Shown here piece after piece: positions 1 through 6,152 of a stretch of 7,905 nucleotides of DNA. Source of the stretch: Nitrospira sp. (GTDB lineage Bacteria; Nitrospirota; Nitrospiria; Nitrospirales; Nitrospiraceae); contig JANYEF010000409.1 of assembly GCA_025363325.1 (NCBI GenBank), forward strand, positions 1 to 7,905, written 5' to 3'. The first letter of the stretch is position 1; each line of letters begins with the position of its first letter. The position numbers were made by a program, and so were the translations under genes. The notes under the pieces were generated by a model, which had not been told where the DNA came from, did no database searches, and worked only from the letters and a program-made list of their open reading frames with translations.

Positions 1-132
1 CCGGCGGGCTCGCCCCTCGGACCCTCAACGTACTGCACGAGTACGCCTCAGGTCCTCCAGGCTCCGCGCGCCGGTCTCGCGACGCGGCTCCGCGATTTCG
101 CGACGAACCGTCATGAATAATGCGGGCTTGAA
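1..132. other. GC-rich segment before thpR, no assignable gene
   Basis: This stretch is very GC-rich. All three forward frames stay open into it simply because stop codons are rare, and none gives a protein I recognise. One frame ends in a TGA at 134-136 that overlaps the GTG start of thpR, so the tail of an upstream gene cannot be excluded. It contains short self-complementary words: GTAC twice around 30-44, and TCGCGA twice around 77-103. These make it look more like a structured or repeated intergenic element than coding sequence. Confidence 0.3.
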
Positions 133-744
133 GTGATCCGGGCGTTCCTTGCCGTCGAACTATCGCAAGAGCTGCGGGCCGAGCTTGCTACTGTCCAACA
201 GGAATTAAAACGTAGAATTGAGCCGGAGATGAAGCGAGACATGCGCATCTCCTGGGCGCGGCCGGCCTCGATTCATCTGACGCTCAAGTTCCTTGGAGAC
301 ATGGATGAGCAGGTGATCGATCCGTTACGCGCTGCGCTTGAACAGACGATCGGAAGTCAATTAGCTGTGAACGTGCCGCTTGAACGACTCGGGGCCTTTC
401 CCCGTCCGCAAGGTCCGCGCGTGCTGTGGGTCGGGCCGTCGGAGAATTGGGAGAAGGGAGCAGAGGCGAAGCGAATAGCGGAGATCCATGGCGCGATCGA
501 ACAGGCTTGTGAAGGACTACGCTTTCCCCGCGAGACAAAACCGTTCAGTCCGCATCTGACCTTGGCACGAATCAAGGTGGGGGAACGCCAAGTTGGAGTC
601 GCATTGGCCAAGAGCGGCGTGCTGGATCGGCCGCTTTCATTAGGCTCGCTGGCGGTGGAGTCGGTCGTATTGATGAAGAGTGAATTGAAGTCAACGGGTT
701 CGGTCTATACGAAGCTGTGGGACGTACGTGTGAGGGCCGGCTGA
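133..744 (+). CDS. thpR: RNA 2',3'-cyclic phosphodiesterase (2H family, ThpR/LigT)
   Basis: The product is a cytoplasmic 203-residue enzyme of the 2H phosphoesterase superfamily. The family hydrolyses RNA 2',3'-cyclic phosphodiesters to 2'-phosphomonoesters and was first described as a tRNA 2'-5' ligase. Both catalytic HxTx motifs are present: HLTL at residues 48-51 in the context HLTLKFLG, and HLTL at 141-144 in the context FSPHLTLARI. The N-terminal IRAFLAVEL and the C-terminal GSVYTKLW are also family features. The length is close to the usual 180-200. The start is a GTG at 133 that gives the conserved N-terminus; no strong Shine-Dalgarno is visible before it. It is transcribed toward recA but is separated from it by a large block of opposite-strand genes. 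A decayed second copy of its C-terminal half lies at 4502-4803. Confidence 0.93.
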   Translation: MIRAFLAVELSQELRAELATVQQELKRRIEPEMKRDMRISWARPASIHLTLKFLGDMDEQVIDPLRAALEQTIGSQLAVNVPLERLGAFPRPQGPRVLWVGPSENWEKGAEAKRIAEIHGAIEQACEGLRFPRETKPFSPHLTLARIKVGERQVGVALAKSGVLDRPLSLGSLAVESVVLMKSELKSTGSVYTKLWDVRVRAG

Positions 745-986
745 TATTGGGCGAATGAGGGTGGCTTGGTTCATCAGTGCTCGCGTAATGCGCGGCCTCC
801 GTAGGCGTTCGTTGGACGCGCGCAGTTGGGAGTCAACTAGGCCACCCGTGGAAGCCAGAGTACGGACGCTAATCCCGTACCTAGCCCCTACAAGCAAGAG
901 AATGCATTGACACAGCTTCTCGCAGTAAGGAGTGTTGTATCTTGCGCCGAGGGCGGGAATACATTGACCCTTCGCCATGGGGTGAC
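745..986. other. Spacer between convergent thpR and pilB
   Basis: This spacer lies between the 3' ends of thpR and pilB. I see no convincing gene in it. A 99-codon reverse frame spans it but runs into the end of thpR and resembles nothing known to me. It does hold inverted repeats: GGGTGGC (759-765) with GCCACCC (841-847), inside which TGCGCG pairs with CGCGCA, plus a short AGTTG/CAACT hairpin near 825-840 and a GTACGG/CCGTAC hairpin near 860-880. None is followed by a clear T-run, so I do not call a rho-independent terminator. Confidence 0.35.
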
Positions 987-2734
987 TCAAAGGGCGACGC
1001 GGAAGACTTCATCAATGGTCGTTTCACCCATGAAAGCCTTTGCCAGCCCATCCTGAAACATTGTCTTCATCCCCTTCATGATCGCGGTCGAGCGGATAAA
1101 CGATGCCGGCTTCCGTTGCATGATCAAGTCGCGAATATCCTCATCGACTTCGAAGATCTCAAATAGGCCGACCCGGCCAACGAAACCGCTCCCCTGGCAT
1201 TGCGTACACCCTTTCCCATAATAGAGCCTGACTCCTGCCAGTCCATCGTGCGTCTTGCGTAGGACGCCTTGTCTCTGTAACACACTGATCGTCTCTGAGA
1301 AGTCAGGCCGAGATTGGATGGATTCGAGAATTCTGGTGTTGGGCGTCACGCTTTCGCGGCAGTTCTTGCAGATTCTGCGGATGAGCCGTTGGGCCACCAC
1401 GAGAGTCAAGGCTGAAGACAGAAGATACGGTTCCACTCCGATGTCGAGTATGCGAGGGATGCTCCCGGTTGAGTCGTTCGTGTGAAGCGTGGACAGGAGG
1501 AGCCGTCCAACCAAAGCAAAGCGGCCTGCACGGCGATTTCGGCAGTTTCTTTATCGCGGATCTCTCCGACCATGATGACGTCGGGGTCTTGGCGGAGCAG
1601 GGCCCTCAATCCCGTGGAAAACTGGACGCCCGTTTGATGATTTACTTGGGTTTGGTTGACCCTCGGAATCGAGTATTCGACGGGCTCTTCAATCGTCGAG
1701 ATGTTGACAATGTTTTGGCGCTCCGTTCCGATCCGCATCAGCATGGCATAGAGCGTCGTGGACTTGCCCGACCCGGTCGGCCCGGTGATCAGCACCATCC
1801 CGAATGGTTTCATGATATTCCGGAGAATAATTTGATAATCGGGAGGCACCAGTCCGAGATCCTCTAAGTCGATGATGACATTATCTTTTGACAGAATTCG
1901 GAGGACTATTTTCTCTCCCCACTGTGTGGGAACTGACGCAACTCGGAGATCCACCTTAAACCCGTCGAGGTTGGCTTCAAATCGACCGTCCTGCGGGATA
2001 CGCCGCTCGTCAATGCGCATACCCGACAGAATTTTGATGCGCGAAACCAGCGGGAGCTGAAGCGTCGGCGTGAGGCTGAAGACCTCGCGCATCACGCCGT
2101 CTACGCGGTAACGGATGACGGTTTCGAGTTCGAATGGCTCGATGTGGATATCGGACGCTCGTGTGACAGCAGCATACAGGAGCAGGCGTTGGACCGCGTC
2201 CACGATCGTTGACTCGTTCCCATCCTGCTGTCTTGCCGACGTGAGGTCGGTTGTCATTTCTGTGGTCGATCGGTCTAAGATCTCTCGCAATTCTTTCTTG
2301 TACAACAGTTGCGCTCGTCTGATAGAGGCCTCCGTCGCGAGAAATGGACAGACGCGCAGTCCTGTGATGCGTTCGATCTCACTCACAACGTTTCGTTCGC
2401 GCGGATCCGCCATGGCGACGTGCAGCTGATCGCCCTCGCGGTCGAATGGAACGAGAATATGTTTACGTGAGAAGGTTTCCTGTAGCGCACAGATAATGTC
2501 CCCCTTCACGTGGCCGATCGTCAGGTTGACAAATCCGACTTTCCAGCTGCGAGCAAGTTGCTCTAGCAAAAATGCTTGTGGGATGCGGCCTTGCTCGACC
2601 AGGGTATGGATGAGGGGAGTTCTGAGTCGTTGGGCGAGTTTGCTCGCTCTGTCAAAGTTGGCTCGGTCGATCACTCCGAGCTGTTCTACTAAGAGTGATT
2701 GAAGCTCCTCGTCGCTGACCTTCAACTCGGGCAT
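987..2734 (-). pseudogene. pilB: Type IV pilus assembly ATPase PilB (GspE/PulE family), frameshifted by a 5-bp tandem duplication
   Basis: PilB is the cytoplasmic hexameric ATPase that drives pilus extension. The reading frame is intact from ATG 2734 to Leu406, then shifts. As written, translation ends at 1406 after 442 residues, and the remaining 3' part continues in another frame to TGA at 987. Removing one copy of the duplicated CAAAG at 1512-1521 gives a continuous 580-residue protein of normal family length. Its parts in order are a T2SSE_N/MshEN-like N-terminal domain (about 1-150), Walker A GPTGSGKST (318-326), an Asp-box region around IEEPVEY, Walker B LLRQDPDVIMVGEIRD (379-394), His box STLHTND (around 413-419), and the four zinc-site cysteines C454, C457, C508 and C511. 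Its start overlaps the upstream receiver gene by 13 bp and has AAAGGA 8 bp before the ATG. GspE is an alternative name; nearby pilT favours PilB. All catalytic motifs are otherwise preserved, so the break is recent, switchable, or a sequence error. Confidence 0.88.
1512..1521. repeat. CAAAG x2 tandem duplication inside pilB
   Basis: Two adjacent copies of CAAAG (CTTTG on the coding strand) fall just before the His box of pilB. With two copies the codons after Ala-Ala-Leu go out of frame. With one copy they read Ala-Ala-Leu-Val-Gly-Arg-Leu-Leu-Leu-Ser-Thr-Leu-His-Thr, which is what the GspE/PilB family has here. The lesion is therefore seen directly as a +5 insertion by duplication. Confidence 0.9.
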
Positions 2735-3111
2735 GTGTCTTGTCCTTTGGCGAGTGTGAGCTCGACTTGTTTGACGAGCTCGCCGAGCGAGAAGGTGGCC
2801 TTATTAAAGTATGCGACTGCTCCGAGGTCCAGCGCCTCCTGCTTATCTTGTTCCTGAGTCAGGCTGCTCAATACGATTACTGGGATGGCTGATGTGAGGG
2901 TGTCTTGTTTAAGAATTTGGAGAACGTCGAATCCTTGGAGCTTCGGCATGATCAGATCGAGGACAATAATATCAGGTTGCTCAGACCGGATGAGTTGGAG
3001 GGCTTCTTCCCCATCAGACGCAGTGGCCACTGAATATCCCTGTCGGCGCAGGGTCGTTTCGGCAGCTTTGCGGAACATCCGGTCATCATCCGCGACTACA
3101 ACCTTCGTCAT
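2722..3111 (-). CDS. Single-domain CheY-like response regulator
   Basis: The 129-residue product is a stand-alone receiver (REC) domain with no output domain. The acidic pocket is D8-D9-D10, the phospho-acceptor is D52 (in VLDLIMP), the switch Ser/Thr is in VLSSL (82-83), and the conserved lysine is K104 in YFNKATF. Such proteins act by binding a partner when phosphorylated or by passing phosphate along a relay. The start at 3111 is preceded by a good AAGGA Shine-Dalgarno 9 bp upstream. The stop overlaps the start of pilB by 13 bp, which implies co-transcription and probably translational coupling. The Hpt gene lies 51 bp upstream on the same strand. Its likely target is pilus function, by analogy with PilG/PilH-type regulators, but this is inferred from position only. 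Confidence 0.92.
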   Translation of the reverse strand: MTKVVVADDDRMFRKAAETTLRRQGYSVATASDGEEALQLIRSEQPDIIVLDLIMPKLQGFDVLQILKQDTLTSAIPVIVLSSLTQEQDKQEALDLGAVAYFNKATFSLGELVKQVELTLAKGQDTCPS

Positions 3112-3162
3112 CTAGACATTCCTTCTTCGACGCGTGCGCTTTCGACTGGCCGCCTTCTGCTG

Positions 3163-3543
3163 TCAGTTCATTCCTCGCCAGTCCGCCACCTTGAGGTGAT
3201 CCATGACGCGGGCGAATTCGAGTAGCAATGTTGGAAGGACATCTGACGTCTTCGACATATCACCGGCCATACCCAGACCTTCCATTTCATTCGCAAGCGC
3301 ATGGGCCGATCTGGCATGAAAACCTGCGACCATGCCTTTTACGCTATGCGCGGCTTGCCTGACCCCACTCGCATTGCCTTCTTTCACTGCTTGATCGAGC
3401 TCGTGTAGCCTTTTGGGGCAGTCCTCAAGAAATATTCCGATTAGCTCAGCGAGTAGCTCGTGATCTCCGTCTACCCAGCGAAGCGCCGTGGCAAAATCCA
3501 CTGGTGTATCGATTCCGGCTGGTTCCTCTTGAGCTGAGTTCAT
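3163..3543 (-). CDS. Hpt-domain histidine phosphotransfer protein
   Basis: The product is a small stand-alone Hpt protein of 126 residues from the ATG at 3543. An in-frame TTG at 3555 would add four residues; I prefer the ATG because neither has a strong Shine-Dalgarno and a GGA lies just before the ATG. The phosphorylated histidine is in AAHSVKGMVAGF, at residue 66 from this start. The surrounding helices match the four-helix Hpt bundle: an N-terminal ALRWVDGDHELLAELIGIFLED stretch (about 20-41) and a leucine-rich C-terminal helix. Hpt proteins shuttle phosphate between receiver domains, typically from a hybrid kinase to a terminal response regulator. The receiver gene immediately downstream is the obvious partner, but no kinase is present in the window. 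Confidence 0.88.
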   Translation of the reverse strand: MNSAQEEPAGIDTPVDFATALRWVDGDHELLAELIGIFLEDCPKRLHELDQAVKEGNASGVRQAAHSVKGMVAGFHARSAHALANEMEGLGMAGDMSKTSDVLPTLLLEFARVMDHLKVADWRGMN

Positions 3544-3657
3544 CGGGAGTTCCAATCGATCAGCGCACGTAATAGACTAGAGACGCGATACTGAGTCGTA
3601 TCGAATCCAATCCAACGCAATAACGCAGGTTCTTCCTACTTATTATCGGCGATATGT

Positions 3658-3687
3658 TCGATAACTGTAGGGTATTCGGATGGTCAA
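3658..3687 (-). promoter_or_regulatory. Possible sigma-70-type promoter for the Hpt-receiver-pilB operon
   Basis: On the minus strand, TTGACC (3687-3682) is followed 18 bp later by TATCGA (3663-3658), in an AT-richer patch between the 211-residue gene and the Hpt gene. The -35 is good and the -10 poor. It sits about 115 bp before the Hpt start. This is only a candidate. Confidence 0.25.
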
Positions 3688-3743
3688 TAATTTGCAGTGC
3701 CAAACTGGACCGCTATATCTCGTGCCAGACGGCGGTTGCGGGG

Positions 3744-4379
3744 TTAATCGTCCGATGTCGTGGCTGGCGATGAGTGGCGGATCTCATCGGATAGCCCTTG
3801 AAGTGCCACCGTCACGTTGCGAAATGTGCGATCAAGGTTGGTCATGACCTCAAGCTCATCCTCTCCCCAAGCCCAAAACGACAATAGGAGCTGCTGACCT
3901 CGCTGCAGTTCCGGCGGCCCTGGCAGGGTCGTAAATCTGACCGGCATGATCGTGGCGCCGATGGCACCCCATTCGAATTCAGGATCAGTTCGTCTCAAGG
4001 CATGAGCGGCGGCGTTGGTCAACCAGTGGATCTGCTCCGGCGATGTATTCAATGCCAGGTCCCGGTAGAGAATCATCAGGCGGCCTGAACACTGCAGACG
4101 CTTGGAGAACTGAGCACTGGTATTGGCTATCGCGCCGCTAAAGGCACAGTCATTGGACTCAAAGACCGACTCGGAGCCATTGAGCCACTCAAGGAGCTGA
4201 TAGAAGGTCTCGGCTGCAGGGTACGCGCTCCACTCCTGCATATCCTCAATCGATGACCGGATGCGTTCAGGCTTTGTGCGAAAATCGAAATACCTGTGCG
4301 TCGGATCGGATTCACCGTCTATCCACGGGTGCGACCGAGGGCTCAAGGAGTCGGGGTCGTTGTGTTCAAAAACCTTCAT
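3744..4379 (-). CDS. Uncharacterised 211-residue protein
   Basis: I do not recognise a named family. The protein is soluble-looking, with no signal peptide or membrane segment. It is rich in Trp and aromatics, with phrases such as YFDFRTKPERIR (about 30-41), ESNDCAFSGA (about 73-82), QCSGRLMILYRDLALNT (96-112) and LLLSFWAWGEDELEVM (163-178), followed by NLDRTFRNV. These look like conserved-core motifs of an orphan family rather than random sequence. The ATG at 4379 has GGATGG a few bases upstream. It is separated from the downstream Hpt gene by 200 bp that contain a possible promoter, so membership in that operon is doubtful. It lies next to the thpR relic, in the block I suspect was inserted. 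Confidence 0.7.
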   Translation of the reverse strand: MKVFEHNDPDSLSPRSHPWIDGESDPTHRYFDFRTKPERIRSSIEDMQEWSAYPAAETFYQLLEWLNGSESVFESNDCAFSGAIANTSAQFSKRLQCSGRLMILYRDLALNTSPEQIHWLTNAAAHALRRTDPEFEWGAIGATIMPVRFTTLPGPPELQRGQQLLLSFWAWGEDELEVMTNLDRTFRNVTVALQGLSDEIRHSSPATTSDD

Positions 4380-4501
4380 TGTCCATCCGACGCCATGAAT
4401 TCTCAGGCCACAAACTGATATGCGTGTCGTGGTGCGCCTTGCAGCATAGCAAGTAATCGTCCTTCATGCGTGAGTTACAGGTGGCTACGCTATTTTTCTT
4501 G

Positions 4502-4803
4502 CGAGTTGAAAGTCTGACCGTCGAATAAATGAGAGTAGGGAGAGGACGCGCCGCGAGCAGCTATGATCCATTGTGTGCTCGAGCAGCCTTGCCTTTTCCC
4601 GTGAGAGGAAGCCCTTCAGTCCTTATCTGGCAGTGGGCGGGTCAAATAGGGTGAGCGTCAGGGTGCAGTTGTCATAGCCAAGAGGTGGGGGCATGGATCA
4701 GCTGTTTGTCATGGGCTTGCTGGCGGCGGAGTCGGTCGTGCCGATGAAGGGTGGATTGAAGTCAAGCGGTTCGGTCTATACGAAGCTGTGGGGCATGAGT
4801 TGA
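4502..4803 (+). pseudogene. thpR: Decayed C-terminal fragment of a second thpR copy
   Basis: This 465-bp gap between genes contains a relic of thpR that is visible by aligning it with 133-744. The last part is nearly intact: 4714-4791 matches 643-720 at about 69 of 78 bases by hand count, encoding ESVV, GSVYTKLW and a stop at 4803. Upstream, matching pieces continue across frameshifts: SREnKPFSPYL-like codons at 4597-4629 (thpR FPRETKPFSPHL), then RVK-stop-GERQ at 4638-4661 (thpR RIKVGERQ, with TAG at 4647 in place of Val), and ATCCAT...CGAGCAG near 4566-4585 matching the IHGAIEQ codons. The second HxTx motif has become YLAV, so both catalytic residues are lost. A small deletion of about 11 bp lies near 4587. 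The N-terminal half is absent. A 36-codon frame from ATG 4693, with a GGTGGGGG before it, could still be read. The remainder of the gap, 4380-4501, holds no gene I can support. Confidence 0.82.
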
Positions 4804-4844
4804 CAGGAGAGCGGGTCCTGCCGCCTTGGGTTCTTTCAGACTGA

Positions 4845-5924
4845 TCATTGTAAGGCGTCCGGCGGCGTTTTGAGCAATTTAGCAAAGCGACCTTTGTCGA
4901 TCGATTTTTCGTAAGCCTCCTCCGGCGAAATCCACTTTTTATTCAACAGATCCTGGATTGCATCGTCCAGCGTTTGCATGCCGACCGCTTTACCCGTCTG
5001 CATTGTCGATGCAATTTGGAACGTCTTGGCGTCGCGAATGAGGTTGGCAATCGCCGACGTACAGACCAATATCTCGAAAGCCGCACAGCGTCCTTTTTGA
5101 TCGATGCGCTTAAACAGATTCTGTGCGACAACAAGCCGGAGTGCCGTCGAAAGCGTGCTTCGAATTTGCGCTTGTTCCTGATGCGGAAATACCTCGACGA
5201 CTCGGTCGACCGTCTTGGCTGCGTTCTCAGTATGCAGCGTCCCAAACACGAGATGCCCCGTCGCGGCAGCTTCCACGGCCAGCCGAATTGTTTCGAGATC
5301 GCGCATTTCACCCACCAGAATAATGTCCGGATCTTCCCGCAACGCTCCACGCAGTGCCGCCCCGAAGGATTGCGTGTGAACGCCGACCTCTCGATGATTG
5401 ACGATACACCCTTGGCTCTGGTGCACGAACTCGATGGGATCTTCGACGGTCAGGATATGGTCTTTCCTGTTTTTGTTGGCGTAGTCGATTATCGCCGCCA
5501 GCGTGGTCGACTTGCCGCTCCCCGTCGGCCCGGTCACGAGGACCAAGCCTTTTTTCAGCATGGCCGTTTTGGTCAAGATTGGAGGAAGTCCTAATTCATC
5601 AGCCGTGAGTACCTTGTTGGGAATTTTCCGGAACACCGCTCCGCAGCCATATTTCTGATTGAAGAGGTTGGCTCGAAACCTGGCGATGCCGGGAATTTCG
5701 TATCCAAAGTCGACGTCGCCGGTCAATTCGAAATGGTCTTTTTTGACGGAAGGCGTAATCTCGCCGAGCACGTGTTTGAGTTCTTCATGGATGAGCACAC
5801 CCTGTCCAGCGACTCGCTCTAACTCACCGTTGATCCGCATTATTGGCGGCTGACCGGCGATCAGGTGCAAGTCGGACGCGCCGTGATCCACCATTATCTT
5901 AAAGAAGTCGTCAATCTTGGGCAT
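4845..5924 (-). CDS. pilT: Type IV pilus retraction ATPase PilT
   Basis: PilT is a hexameric cytoplasmic ATPase that depolymerises the pilus and powers twitching. The product is 359 residues from the ATG at 5924, a normal PilT length. The open frame runs further upstream to 6110, but that extension covers the promoter and shows no PilT similarity. The chosen ATG has GGAGA about 9 bp upstream and begins at the family-typical MPKIDDFFKIMVDHGASDLH. Motifs are Walker A GPTGSGKST (132-140), Asp box EDPIEF (161-166), Walker B EDPDIILVGEMRD (197-209), His box GHLVFGTLHTENA (223-235) and AIANLIRD (291-298), the counterpart of the PilT hallmark AIRNLIRE. It lacks the zinc cysteines and N-terminal domain of PilB, as expected. 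It stands alone with its own promoter, 3' end to 3' end with the thpR relic. Confidence 0.95.
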   Translation of the reverse strand: MPKIDDFFKIMVDHGASDLHLIAGQPPIMRINGELERVAGQGVLIHEELKHVLGEITPSVKKDHFELTGDVDFGYEIPGIARFRANLFNQKYGCGAVFRKIPNKVLTADELGLPPILTKTAMLKKGLVLVTGPTGSGKSTTLAAIIDYANKNRKDHILTVEDPIEFVHQSQGCIVNHREVGVHTQSFGAALRGALREDPDIILVGEMRDLETIRLAVEAAATGHLVFGTLHTENAAKTVDRVVEVFPHQEQAQIRSTLSTALRLVVAQNLFKRIDQKGRCAAFEILVCTSAIANLIRDAKTFQIASTMQTGKAVGMQTLDDAIQDLLNKKWISPEEAYEKSIDKGRFAKLLKTPPDALQ

Positions 5925-5972
5925 CGCGAGTCTCTCCATGTCTACTGAGCGAACGTGCTTGCGCAAGTGTCG

Positions 5973-6000
5973 AGTATAGAGAAGTATAGTGGGGTGGCAA
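5973..6000 (-). promoter_or_regulatory. Sigma-70-type promoter for pilT
   Basis: On the minus strand, TTGCCA (6000-5995) is followed, after a 16-bp spacer, by TATACT (5978-5973). A second TATACT lies inside the spacer. Transcription would begin near 5966, giving a leader of about 40 nt before the pilT ATG at 5924. This also supports the short pilT start. The rest of the 5925-6152 gap holds no gene. Confidence 0.6.
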
Positions 6001-6152
6001 GGAAAACCACGAACAACACAGGACCGACCCATACCTAGTTGGTCTTGTTCAACCAAACAAAGGGGACAACACACATTAACGAGAGAAACCAGAGGCTGCT
6101 CCCGCTTCACGGTTTTGAGAGTGCGGCGAGAACATTGCTGGCGGGGTCTGCT

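Noticed and set aside
907..941. TTGACA-led promoter in the thpR-pilB spacer on the + strand
   Set aside because: The -35 is perfect but no acceptable -10 lies 16-19 bp downstream, and it would only produce antisense RNA to pilB.
691..990. 99-codon reverse frame between pilB and thpR
   Set aside because: It overlaps the conserved 3' end of thpR, has no ribosome site, matches no family I know and has poor composition for a protein.
3690..3715. Sigma-54 promoter (minus-strand TTTGGCACTGCA) before the Hpt gene
   Set aside because: The downstream GC element is not at the required spacing from the GG element.
4469..4500. Rho-independent terminator on the + strand (GCGTgAG...CTACGC followed by TATTTTTCTT)
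   Set aside because: The stem is short with a bulge, and there is no + strand gene upstream for it to terminate.
4974..5594. 206-codon forward frame across pilT
   Set aside because: It is an antisense shadow of the well-conserved pilT coding sequence.
5925..6110. 62-residue N-terminal extension of PilT
   Set aside because: It covers the probable promoter at 5973-6000, has no PilT similarity, and the ATG at 5924 has its own Shine-Dalgarno and the conserved PilT N-terminus.
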